Origin: Lachnospiraceae bacterium
Lineage (GTDB): Bacteria; Bacillota; Clostridia; Lachnospirales; Lachnospiraceae
Reading direction: 5' to 3'
Assembly (NCBI GenBank): GCA_022483465.1
Contig: JAKVNF010000002.1
Coordinates: 372,001 to 436,000, forward strand
Length of the DNA stretch: 64,000 nt
The position numbers and the translations under genes are program-made. Below are positions 34,551-43,400 of the stretch, in pieces. Within the stretch, counting starts at the first letter, position 1, and each line of letters opens with the position of its first letter. The notes beneath the pieces are model-generated. The model was not told the DNA's origin, searched no databases, and was given only the letters and a program-made list of their open reading frames with translations.

Positions 34551-35963
34551 ATGCGTCAGCTCGACTTCGCAAAGGGAAGGATCACCGGCATCATCCTGCA
34601 GGCGGCCCTCCCGATGCTGGTGGCACAGTTTTTGAATCTCTTGTACAACATCGTGGACCGGATCTACATCGCGCGGATTCCGGAGATCGGCACGACGGCC
34701 CTGGGCGGGGTGGGCCTGTGCTTTCCCGTCATCGTGATCCTGACGGCCTTTGCAAACCTCTTTGGCAGCGGCGGCGCGCCGCTCTTTGCCATCGCCCGGG
34801 GAAAGGGGGATCGGAAGGAGGCGGAGGATGTGATGAACACCTCCTTCTTTCTCCTTGTCACCGGCGGAATTCTGCTGACCGTCTTCGGCCTTCTCATCGC
34901 GCGGCCCCTCCTCTTTGCCTTTGGGGCATCGAAGGACTCAATCGTCTACGCCCTGCCGTACCTTCGGATCTACCTGGTGGGGACGGTCTTCTCGATGACG
35001 GCCACCGGCCTCAACCCCTTCCTGAACGCCCAGGGCTATGTCCAGGCGGGGATGCTGACCGTGATGATCGGCGCCGTGGTCAACATCGTGCTGGACCCGG
35101 TGTTCATCTTTGTCTTTCACTTTGGGGTCTCGGGGGCGGCCCTTGCGACGATCCTCTCCCAGACGCTCTCTGCCTGGTTCGTGGTGCGCTCCCTCCACAG
35201 CAAGAGGGAGATGCGGCTTCGGCTCTTCTCGTTCCGGGAGGCAAGAGCCCACGTCTCCACCATGCGGGAGATCACGGGACTTGGCCTTGCCGCCTTCACG
35301 ATGCAGCTCACCAACAGCCTGGTCTCCATCTGCTGCAACAACGTGCTCTCGAGAACCGGCGGTGATCTCTACGTCTCGGTCATGACCATCGTCTCCAGCG
35401 TGCGGCAGATGGTGGAGACCCCGATGTACGCCCTCACCGACGGCTCCTCCCCGGTCATCAGCTTCAACTACGGGGCCCGCCGCCCGGAGCGGGTGAAGCA
35501 GGCGCTCTTGTGCATGTTTGTGCTGTGCATGGGGTACGGCCTTATTATGTGGCTCTTTATCCTGCACGCGCCGGGGCTTTTGCTCTCCCTGTTCACCTCG
35601 GATCCCGACCTGACAAAGGACGCCATCCCCGCGATGGAGCTCTACTTTGCGGCCTTTGTGTTCATGGTCTTTCAGTACACCGGGCAGACGATGCTCAAGT
35701 CTTTGAACAAGAAGAAGCTTGCGATCTTTTTCTCCCTGCTTCGCAAGGCCTTCATCGTGGTGCCGCTGACATTTCTTCTCCCCTATGCCTTCGGCATGGG
35801 GACGGACGGCGTGTTCCTCGCAGAGCCGGTCTCCAACGTGATCGGCGGCAGCGCCTGCTTTATCACGATGCTGGCGACGATCCTGCCGGAGCTGAACCGG
35901 ATGGCAAAGGAGAACGCCGCAAGGAAAGAGGAGACCAGCTATGAAAATCCAAGTAGGATTTAG
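34551..35963 (+). CDS. MATE-family efflux transporter
   Basis: 470 aa with twelve predicted helices. N-terminal ILQAALPMLVAQFLNLLYNIVDRIYIARI and GSGGAPLFAIARGKGDRKEAEDVMN are typical of the MepA-like subgroup. ATG 34551 is preferred over GTG 34509 because of the AAGGAAAGGGGAAG site. Divergent from the LysR gene. Downstream, before an IS110 remnant inserted at the stop codon, it was probably followed directly by the SGNH hydrolase gene. Confidence 0.93.
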   Translation: MRQLDFAKGRITGIILQAALPMLVAQFLNLLYNIVDRIYIARIPEIGTTALGGVGLCFPVIVILTAFANLFGSGGAPLFAIARGKGDRKEAEDVMNTSFFLLVTGGILLTVFGLLIARPLLFAFGASKDSIVYALPYLRIYLVGTVFSMTATGLNPFLNAQGYVQAGMLTVMIGAVVNIVLDPVFIFVFHFGVSGAALATILSQTLSAWFVVRSLHSKREMRLRLFSFREARAHVSTMREITGLGLAAFTMQLTNSLVSICCNNVLSRTGGDLYVSVMTIVSSVRQMVETPMYALTDGSSPVISFNYGARRPERVKQALLCMFVLCMGYGLIMWLFILHAPGLLLSLFTSDPDLTKDAIPAMELYFAAFVFMVFQYTGQTMLKSLNKKKLAIFFSLLRKAFIVVPLTFLLPYAFGMGTDGVFLAEPVSNVIGGSACFITMLATILPELNRMAKENAARKEETSYENPSRI

Positions 35964-36206
35964 CTGAAAATCATCTTTTGTTCTGTGGCAGCAAAAGGGG
36001 AACCTTAATAAGGCTCCCGCCAGGGCGCTTTTTCAAATCCACCAGGATCTCAAGTCAGAACTTACTCGAGATTGAATGCCACATCGTCAGTAAGCATCTA
36101 ATGGATGATTCTGCACAGTGCCCAAGAGCATTGCAGTGAGTCCGGCCTTCAGCGATCTTTTTATCGCAGTACTGTTTAAAAGTCGTATTGTTTGTAACAA
36201 CATTAT

Positions 36207-38069
36207 CCTAAGACGAGAGAAAAAGTAGCACCATATGTATAGGCCCATATGGATGTTGCATAAATCCCGCATAATAGGTCGTATTCCTCCCGGTTCTGTT
36301 AACTTTATGTATATTTTAAGCTATACTGTATGGTGCTACGTAGGACCATTGTGGTTCTACTGCAATCCCCTGAAAAGAGGTATACAGCATGGCTTGTATC
36401 AAAATTCAGAAATTAGTGTTCAATGACGATGGCACTATACATTCTGGCAGTGCTTCCATCATCGAGACAACATACGATAGCTCAATCCGAGGCAACAGCC
36501 GAAAGAGGACACGCGAAAGGCTTGGAAAAGTCCTCTATATCAATGGCAAGCACACTTGTGGCATCTTCCTCTCCCCGACTCGTGGCGTTGTCCAATATGA
36601 CTCGAAGACTGATCAATTCAGTCCTGTCGAGAGAGATGATCCAAGGATCAAGGATCCCGAACTTTTTCCGGAGCCACCAATCCACACGATATTCGGAGAT
36701 TCGTATCTTGTTTTCTGCTTTTTGAAAAAATGCGGTTTGATCGACGTACTTCGGACCAGTTTTGAAAACGACACCGACTATGAAAAGGTCCTGTGCCATC
36801 TGGTACATGGAATTTGTAAGAACGGTTCACACATTGCATGTGATGATTTCTTCAAAAGGTCCTTTGCTTCATATGTGCTCCCTGATGTGCCAGTTGAACG
36901 GCTCGGTTCAGATTCTCCATATTTCGAAAAAATGGGGGACGATAAACTAAAGGTAACATTCTTTACAAATTTCATAAAATACCAGAGAAAGTCAAATCCC
37001 GACTTCGGTGTTGGATGCTATGTGGATTCCACACCATTGCCAAATGATATCAGAGATAATCCATTTAATGCCTTATGCTCTCATGGCGTGTCATCTACTT
37101 CTATCCAAACTCGCCTCATCTTGGTCTTGGATGAAAGTACCGGAATACCAGTCTGGTTCGATGTAATACCTGGCAATCTTCTGGACCTCAGTACGATCAC
37201 GTTTATTATTACTAATGTAGCCGAAACATTGAACGTGCGAATTGACAGCCTTGTTTTGGATGCCGGTTATGTTTGCAAGCCTTTGATCGAGATGTTTCAT
37301 CTTCCGTCAAAGACAGATTCACCGGAAGGGGGAAAGAAATGTCGAACAATGCTTGCGAGAATGCCTGCAAAAAGAGGATACCCATATAAACAGCTGTACA
37401 ACGAACTGAAACGTCTGATACCAAACTCAAAATATCAGTTTGACCGTCATGGCCATACCTATTTTGGATATTGTAAAACGGTAAAGATCTTTGAGAACTA
37501 TGAAAATGCATATGTATATGTAGACAAAGATAATGCTCTTGAACTCGGCCGTCAGAACAGGATGAAAGATCCTGAAGCATACGAGAAACTCAGCATGGCT
37601 GATAAAAATTGGTTTGATGTAAAGTTCGGTTACTTTGTCCTGATCGCTAATAAAAATATGACACCTGCCGATACTTTGGATTCCTATTTCGCCAGAGCCG
37701 ATATCGAAACAGTTTTCAAAACAGGAAAGGAATATCTCGATATCCTGCCAATTGAAAGATGGACAGCAGAAAGGGTGAAGGGTAAGCTGTTCTCGGATAT
37801 TATTGAGGAAATTGCCTTTCTGTTTTTACGCAAGGAGCTTCTCGGAGTAGGGATAGCAACTACTCGACTAATTGGGAGCACTTCATCTCTCATGTGCTTA
37901 AAAAAGCGGAATGGAGATATCGAAGTCGAAGTGCCAAACAAGAGCGTACGAGAATTCTATAAGCAACTGGATATAGAGATACCAAGCACTTTCTCGTTGA
38001 AAGCTTTCATAAATGATACAATAAAAATATCTTACTGAGTTATGGTGCTACTTTTGACACCGTCTTAGG
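36207..38069 (+). mobile_element. IS1634/IS4-type insertion sequence within the IS110 remnant
   Basis: 1863 bp with ~29-bp imperfect terminal inverted repeats beginning CCTAAGACG (36207-36235 and complement of 38041-38069) and a 5-bp target duplication ATTAT (36202-36206 and 38070-38074). One complete transposase gene inside. Clearly AT-richer than the host. Confidence 0.9.
36389..38038 (+). CDS. IS1634-type (IS4 superfamily) DDE transposase
   Basis: 549 aa. Candidate catalytic residues: first Asp in GVGCYVDSTPLPND, second in SLVLDAGYVCK, and Glu in the Y-R-E-K-like segment ADIETVFKTGKEYLDIL. Length and layout fit the IS1634 group. The frame is intact and the ends are well preserved, so the element may be active. 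Assignment to IS1634 rather than another IS4 subgroup is from memory of family features. Confidence 0.85.
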   Translation: MACIKIQKLVFNDDGTIHSGSASIIETTYDSSIRGNSRKRTRERLGKVLYINGKHTCGIFLSPTRGVVQYDSKTDQFSPVERDDPRIKDPELFPEPPIHTIFGDSYLVFCFLKKCGLIDVLRTSFENDTDYEKVLCHLVHGICKNGSHIACDDFFKRSFASYVLPDVPVERLGSDSPYFEKMGDDKLKVTFFTNFIKYQRKSNPDFGVGCYVDSTPLPNDIRDNPFNALCSHGVSSTSIQTRLILVLDESTGIPVWFDVIPGNLLDLSTITFIITNVAETLNVRIDSLVLDAGYVCKPLIEMFHLPSKTDSPEGGKKCRTMLARMPAKRGYPYKQLYNELKRLIPNSKYQFDRHGHTYFGYCKTVKIFENYENAYVYVDKDNALELGRQNRMKDPEAYEKLSMADKNWFDVKFGYFVLIANKNMTPADTLDSYFARADIETVFKTGKEYLDILPIERWTAERVKGKLFSDIIEEIAFLFLRKELLGVGIATTRLIGSTSSLMCLKKRNGDIEVEVPNKSVREFYKQLDIEIPSTFSLKAFINDTIKISY

Positions 38070-38835
38070 ATTATGAGCTGCATTGACCAGTGCACCCGGT
38101 CGACATACGCAGTGAGCTGGATCTTAAGTCTGGTCCGCTCTTTTACAGGTTTCATCCGGAAACGGCCGAGGTTCTTCCGGTGCATCCTATCGATGTCTTC
38201 CTGCGTCATGAACCTGTGAGGCTGGGTCATAAGAGTTTTGGCAATCATGTACGTATCAACCTTATCGGTCTTCGTCTTACGGATGTTGTTCTTACGCATC
38301 GCAGACGTCTGGATCGGATTGATGACGCAGACCTGGTAGCGTCTGGAAACGAGGAATTCAACCAGGTTATCGCCGTAGTGTGCCGTTGATTCAAGACCAA
38401 TGATGAGACTGCTGCGATCGAATGAGTCGAGAGCAGAAAGCAGCCTGAAGAAGCCAGCATTGTCGTCTGTGAATTTGAATGGCTTTACGAGTACTTCACC
38501 TTCGGAAGAAATGACGGAGGCAAGGTGATTGAGTTTGGCAATGTCGATGCCAACGCAGTACAGAATGAAACCCTCCTTTCGGTTTCTCGATACTGCGGCA
38601 TCCACCAACGATGATCATCGCAGACTTGATTGAAATAAGTACTCAGGAGCAGAGCTCCGGCACATCCAGCCGATAAACAATCCAGATAAAGGCAGCGGCA
38701 ACACACGCCTATTGAGTAGTCAAGGTGCAGGGCAAAATCAAAAGTCCCACAGTATCTGGAAGTATTGAACCACAGCATCGAAAAGGAAAGGAGACGGATG
38801 ATTTAGCTTCTGAAATCATCATACAAGGGGAAAGG

Positions 38836-39519
38836 ATGAACATGGAACAAGAGAAATACAAAATAGGAGAGATGCTCCAAGCCAGGAACAAACTCGAGCA
38901 GGCAAGAAAAGCGGAGAACTTTCGGGAGCTGAACCGGCATGCCAAGAAGGGGCAGATCCTCTTTACGGGCTCCTCTTTGATGGAGCAGTTCCCGGTGGCG
39001 GAGATTGCCGCCTCCCGGGGCGTTCCCGGGATCTTCTACAACCGGGGGATCGGCGGCACCACAACGGACGATTTTCTCCGGGAGATCGACGCGGTGCTCC
39101 TCGATCTTGCCCCGAAAAAGGTCTTCTGCAACATCGGGACCAACGACATGACCACAAGAATTTACGGCGAAGGCTGGATGGCCCACCTTCTCTCGAACTA
39201 TGAGAAGATCCTCAAGACCACAAGGGAGAAGCTCCCGGACACCGCCTTTTTCTGCATGGCCTACTACCCGACCTGCCCCGCCGCGGCAAAGAGCGAGTGG
39301 CAGAAGGCCCTCGTCCGGGAGAGGACAAAAGAGAACATCGCCGCCTGCAACGCAGGCGTCCAGGCTCTTGCCCGCCGGTACGGCGCGACATTTCTTGACT
39401 GCAACGCGGGGCTCACGGATGAAGCGGGAAACTGCAGGCAGGAATTTTCCATCGACAGCGTCCACATGTACGCCGAAGCCTACGAGATCGTCTTTGATAA
39501 CCTGCTGCCGTATCTTTGA
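38836..39519 (+). CDS. SGNH/GDSL-type hydrolase
   Basis: 228 aa from ATG 38836 (AAGGGGAAAGG upstream). Block I GQILFTGSSLMEQFP with the nucleophile Ser in GSS, block III IGTNDMT, and the C-terminal catalytic pair in FSIDSVHMYAEAY. No signal peptide, so it is likely cytosolic. Substrate (an acyl ester or acetyl group) cannot be told. Before the IS110 insertion it was probably the second gene of the MATE operon. Confidence 0.88.
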   Translation: MNMEQEKYKIGEMLQARNKLEQARKAENFRELNRHAKKGQILFTGSSLMEQFPVAEIAASRGVPGIFYNRGIGGTTTDDFLREIDAVLLDLAPKKVFCNIGTNDMTTRIYGEGWMAHLLSNYEKILKTTREKLPDTAFFCMAYYPTCPAAAKSEWQKALVRERTKENIAACNAGVQALARRYGATFLDCNAGLTDEAGNCRQEFSIDSVHMYAEAYEIVFDNLLPYL

Positions 39520-39627
39520 TATCCCCCGCCGTTTGTGGTAGATATCACTTCGCTACCTGTGGTGCACCGCAGGCACCAAAAAATACAATTGAAGACAATA
39601 CGTCGGGAACTGCCACCGGGTAGTTCC

Positions 39628-39684
39628 AAGGGACGCAGCGCTTTCCAGTAGGTCGCAAGCAGGAGAGCGCCGCGTCCCTTTTTG
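39628..39684 (+). terminator. Large terminator hairpin before the MATE remnant
   Basis: AAGGGACGC (39628-39636) pairs with GCGTCCCTT (39672-39680), with inner GCGCT/AGCGC pairs, followed by TTT. A second hairpin GGAACTGCC/GGGTAGTTCC lies just upstream (39606-39627). Likely end of the SGNH unit; it also sits in the leader of the broken MATE gene. Confidence 0.65.
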
Positions 39685-39707
39685 CATACTCGGAAAGGAG
39701 ACGCAGC

Positions 39708-40076
39708 ATGGCCTGCCAGAAAAAGACCCTTCTTCAGGAGTTTCTCTATTACAACTCGTTCAACATTCTCAGCATTATCGGCCTGTCCGTTTACATCCTC
39801 GCGGACACCTACTTCATCTCCAGCGGCGTGGGCACCACGGGGCTGACCGCCCTGAACCTGGCTCTGCCCGTCTACAGCCTGGTCAACGGCATCGGCCTCA
39901 TGCTGGGGATCTGGCTCGCCATGCCGGTCACCGAGGCCCTGGTCCTTGCCCTGGGCCTGGTGTTCCTGTCCCGGCTTTCCCGGGCAGGGAACCTCATGCC
40001 CGCCCCGGACTCAATATCAGACAGCCTTACGGCTTCCTGCATTTTTCGTTTACAATACGAGCTTTGCGTCCTATGA
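39708..40076 (+). pseudogene. Collapsed MATE-family transporter gene
   Basis: The first ~66 residues are a good MATE N-terminus (LLQEFLYYNSFNILSIIGLSVYILADTYFIS, GLTALNLALPVYSLVNGIGLMLG). The next residues (WLAMPVTEALVLALGLVFLSRL) look like the extreme C-terminal helix of the same family, so an in-frame deletion of about 350 codons has joined the two ends. The tail after that is non-family sequence. Not functional. Confidence 0.8.
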
Positions 40077-40420
40077 TATCTGGTAACAAAGTAAAAGTGC
40101 AGACAAGGGCGTCTGTTCCCTCCGGGGGCAGGCGCTCTTTTGCAAGTCAAAAGATCTGCCCAGAGGCATCCCGCAATCTCATCACCGAAGGGGAGAAGAC
40201 GCTCACCTACACCCTGACGGGGGACCGGGTGCTGAACGCCTCCTCCGCCCGCACGGCGTTTCCTTCCCAAAGACCTTCTTCTTGCGGATGCCAGGATCGC
40301 CCCCTCCTACTGCCGCTTTCGCGGCATCGGGGAACTTGCTCTCACGGGGCCGGAGACGGGCATTTCGCGCAAGTCCTCCCTGCTCTACGAGTTTATGTTT
40401 CCAGGAAATCAATACCTCTG
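40077..40420 (+). other. Gene remnant region without an intact gene
   Basis: No credible complete gene. One frame (about 40263-40420) reads as the 3' end of a real protein (PKDLLLADARIAPSYCRFR... ending YEFMFPGNQYL then TGA), and another frame just upstream reads LITEGEKTLTYTLTGDRVLNA, so this is probably a decayed coding sequence with frameshifts. I do not recognise the family. Confidence 0.5.
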
Positions 40421-40425
40421 ACAAC

Positions 40426-40460
40426 AATCCGCCGCTTCTTTTTCGAAGAAGCGGCGGATT
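40426..40460 (+). terminator. Perfect 15-bp terminator hairpin
   Basis: AATCCGCCGCTTCTT (40426-40440) pairs with AAGAAGCGGCGGATT (40446-40460) around TTTCG; the T run is short. The next 200 bp up to 40664 hold no gene; they are presumably the promoter and leader of the MMPL gene. Confidence 0.7.
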
Positions 40461-40664
40461 TCTGAGGAAGAGTGCGACACTTGCCCGCCACCTGTTCAAG
40501 GTCTTTTTGGCGCTTTCGCGGCCCCGGCCGTTTTGATACACTTGTAGCGACAGTTTATGGAAATTTTGCAATTGTGCCCTTGCAATTCTGTGCTATCCAA
40601 CGTAGCATAAAGTCGTTTTTGTACGGTCGGTCATTTTTGCATCATCAACAGTCGAGGAGTGTCT

Positions 40665-43400
40665 ATGGGAATCAAATTTACAGGACGGGAGAGGCGCAGA
40701 GCCGCGGCCTCCACCCAGACAAGTGCCCCCGCCGGCGAAGAACAGGCGCAGTCCGAACAGGAGAAGGCGCCGAAGAAGACCAACGCGGGCCTTTTGCACA
40801 TCTGCGCCTTCATCGTGGACAAGCGCATGCTGTTCTTCCTGCTGTATGCGATCTGGATCATCTTTTCGGTGTTCTCCTCCAGCTGGGTCAAAGTCGACAA
40901 CGCGCTCTCGGACTACCTGCCGGACTCCACCGAGACCCAGCGGGGCCTCAAGCTGATGGACCGGGAGTTCACCACCTTCGGTTCCGCCAAGATCATGGTC
41001 GCCAACATCAGCTACGATGAGGCGGACACCCTAAAGGGCGAGATCGAGGAGATGGACGGCGTCCAGTCGGTCACTTTCACCGATGCGGACGCGGACACCG
41101 AGGACTTCCAGAAGTACTACAACAACGGCTCCGCCCTCTTTGAGGTCACCTTCGACTACGACGAGGACGACGACCGGGCCCTGGAATCCCTGCAGAACGT
41201 CGAGAACTTCCTCGAGGACTACGACACCTACGTGGACACCGACATGGGAGACCAGTCGGCGGAGATCATCGAGACCGAGATCAGCAAGATCATGGTCCTC
41301 GTGGCCATCGTGGTGGTGACGGTCCTTCTGTTCACCAGCGAGTCCTTCGGCGAGATCCCGGTGCTGTGCCTGACGTTCGTGGTCTCCATGGTCATCAACC
41401 AGGGCACGAACTTCCTGTTCGGCACGATCTCCTTCGTGTCCAACTCGGTGTCGGCGATCCTGCAGCTGGCGCTGTCCGTCGACTACGCCATCATCTTCTG
41501 CAACCGCTTCAAGGAGGAGAAGCGAAACGGGTATGATCCCCGGGATGCCGCCATCGTCTCCCTCTCCAAGTCGATTCCCGAGATTCTGTCCTCCTCGCTG
41601 ACGACCATCTCGGGTCTGTTCGCCATGATCTTCATGCAGTACCAGATCGGCCGCGACCTGGGCACCGTCCTCATCAAGGCCATCCTGCTCTCCCTCCTGG
41701 TGGTCTTCACGCTGATGCCCGGCCTTCTCGTCATGTTTTCTGGCCTGATGGAGCGCACCCAGCACAAGAGCTTTGTGCCGAAGATCTCCGCCATCGGCCG
41801 CTTTGCCTACCGGACCCGCAAGATCATCCCCTTTGCCTTTGCAGCGGTCTTTCTCGTCGCCGCGGTCCTCTCCCAGAAGTGCCCCTACGTGTACGGGTAC
41901 TCGACGCTGACGACCCCGATCCAGAACGAGACCCAGATCGCAGACCAGATGATCGAGGACAACTTCGGCTCCGAAAACCTGGTCGCCCTCATCGTGCCCC
42001 ACGGGAGCTACTCCAATGAGGCCAAGCTCATCGCCGACCTCGAGAACTGCCCCGAGGTGGACCACTGCACCGGCCTTGCCAACACGACGGCCATGGAGGA
42101 CTACACGCTGACGGATGAGCTCAACCCCCGCCAGTTCTCCGAGCTCATGGACATGGACTATGAGATATGCGAGACCCTGTACACCGCCTACGCGGCGGAT
42201 CAAGAGGACTACGGCCGCATTGTGGGCGGCATCTCCTCCTACAAGGTCTCCCTGATGGACATGATCGGCTTTGTCCACGACATGGTCGAGGAGGGGTATG
42301 TCACCCTCGACGATGACCTCTGGAACACGCTGGACTCCGCCTACACCCAGATCCAGAACGGCAGAAAGCAGCTGGAGTCCGACGATTATGACCGGATTCT
42401 GGTGTACCTCACACTCCCCGAGGAGTCGGAGGAGACCTTCACCTTCCTCGACACCATGCACACGATGGCGGACAAGTACTACCCGGACGACACGGACAAG
42501 ATCCTGACCGTCGGCGACTCCACCTCCGAGCGGGATCTGCAGAGCTCCTTTGAGCGGGACAACATCGTGGTCTCCGTGGTCTCCATCCTGTTCGTCCTGG
42601 TGATCCTGCTGTTTACCTTCAAGAGCGCGGGCCTTCCGGTGCTGCAGATCATGGTCATCGAGGGCTCCATCTTCCTGAACTTCTCGTACCCGACGATCAC
42701 GAAGTCGAACCTGTTCTTCATGAGCTACCTGATCGTGTCCTCCATTCAGATGGGCGCGAACATCGACTACGCTATCGTCATCTCCTCGCGCTACCAGGAG
42801 CTACGGGCGACCATGGACCGCAAGAGCGCCATCACGGAGGCGCTGAACTTCGCCTTCCCGACGATCATCACCTCGGGATCCATGATGATCCTGGCCGGCG
42901 TGTTCATCGGCCAGATGACCTCCGACCCCTGCATCGCCAGTATCGGCCAGTGCCTTGGCCGCGGCACCACGATCTCGGTCTTCCTGGTCATGTTTGTCCT
43001 GCCCCAGCTTCTGTGCGCAGGCGACAAGGTCATCCAGTACACGACCTTTGACATCGAGCGTCCGATTCGGCAGAAGAAGGAGTCGGGCCTCGTGTACCTC
43101 AACGGCAACATCCGCGGCACCATCAACGGCACCATCGTGGGCCAGGTCCATGCGATGGTCCGCGGCGATGTCACGGCCGTCGTGATCTCCGGCTCCATGG
43201 AGCGGGCCGATGGTGCGTCGGACTACGGGCCAGATGCCGATCCCTCCCGCATGATTGAGGGCGAGGTGACAGAGCCCGAAAAGACGGAGAATACCGGGTC
43301 TGAAAAAGCCGAAGAAGCTACTACAGAAGAGACCGGAGGCGAAACGCCCCCGGATGCCGAGAAACCCCAGGACACCGACGAGAAAGGAGGCAGGGAATGA
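40665..43400 (+). CDS. MMPL/RND-superfamily membrane protein
   Basis: 911 aa. A cytoplasmic Lys/Ala-rich N-terminus and one helix are followed by a large extracytoplasmic loop, a block of five to six helices (about 215-400), a second loop and a second helix block (about 640-790). This is the duplicated RND topology. LALSVDYAIIFCNRFKEEKRNG and QMGANIDYAIVISSRYQELR are the two MMPL signature segments. The C-terminus is a Glu/Thr-rich cytoplasmic tail. ATG 40665 follows GAGGAG. It overlaps the GLUG protein gene by 4 bp, so the two are coupled. Cargo unknown. Confidence 0.88.
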   Translation: MGIKFTGRERRRAAASTQTSAPAGEEQAQSEQEKAPKKTNAGLLHICAFIVDKRMLFFLLYAIWIIFSVFSSSWVKVDNALSDYLPDSTETQRGLKLMDREFTTFGSAKIMVANISYDEADTLKGEIEEMDGVQSVTFTDADADTEDFQKYYNNGSALFEVTFDYDEDDDRALESLQNVENFLEDYDTYVDTDMGDQSAEIIETEISKIMVLVAIVVVTVLLFTSESFGEIPVLCLTFVVSMVINQGTNFLFGTISFVSNSVSAILQLALSVDYAIIFCNRFKEEKRNGYDPRDAAIVSLSKSIPEILSSSLTTISGLFAMIFMQYQIGRDLGTVLIKAILLSLLVVFTLMPGLLVMFSGLMERTQHKSFVPKISAIGRFAYRTRKIIPFAFAAVFLVAAVLSQKCPYVYGYSTLTTPIQNETQIADQMIEDNFGSENLVALIVPHGSYSNEAKLIADLENCPEVDHCTGLANTTAMEDYTLTDELNPRQFSELMDMDYEICETLYTAYAADQEDYGRIVGGISSYKVSLMDMIGFVHDMVEEGYVTLDDDLWNTLDSAYTQIQNGRKQLESDDYDRILVYLTLPEESEETFTFLDTMHTMADKYYPDDTDKILTVGDSTSERDLQSSFERDNIVVSVVSILFVLVILLFTFKSAGLPVLQIMVIEGSIFLNFSYPTITKSNLFFMSYLIVSSIQMGANIDYAIVISSRYQELRATMDRKSAITEALNFAFPTIITSGSMMILAGVFIGQMTSDPCIASIGQCLGRGTTISVFLVMFVLPQLLCAGDKVIQYTTFDIERPIRQKKESGLVYLNGNIRGTINGTIVGQVHAMVRGDVTAVVISGSMERADGASDYGPDADPSRMIEGEVTEPEKTENTGSEKAEEATTEETGGETPPDAEKPQDTDEKGGRE

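Larger units (their letters stand above)
36062..38608 (-). pseudogene. IS110-family transposase, deleted and split by another IS
   Basis: Reading the minus strand from 38608: the RuvC-like DEDD domain is clear (YCVGIDIAKLNHLASVIS, GLESTAHYGDNL, TKTDKVDTYMIAKTL) and reaches LKIQLTAYVDRV near 38100. The frame then jumps to the C-terminal domain (VNAAHNVVTNNTTFKQYC..., and in another frame MLTDDVAFNLE then stop at 36062), with the IS1634-type element inserted in VNAAHN. About 180 codons of the middle are gone and at least one more frameshift lies near 36100. Not functional. Confidence 0.82.
35966..38808 (-). mobile_element. IS110-family element, internally deleted and interrupted
   Basis: Flanked by a 9-bp direct repeat GATTTAGCT (35957-35965 and 38800-38808). 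Removing the IS1634-type insert leaves about 975 bp; the missing ~540 bp correspond to the middle of the transposase, so the original would have been about 1.5 kb, normal for IS110. Rejoining the flanks places the MATE stop about 38 bp before the SGNH gene ribosome site, a sensible operon. Confidence 0.7.

Noticed and set aside
39540-39707. Riboswitch before the MATE remnant
   Set aside because: Two hairpins are present, but the second is an ordinary terminator for the SGNH gene and the downstream gene is a deletion scar; no known aptamer core is visible.
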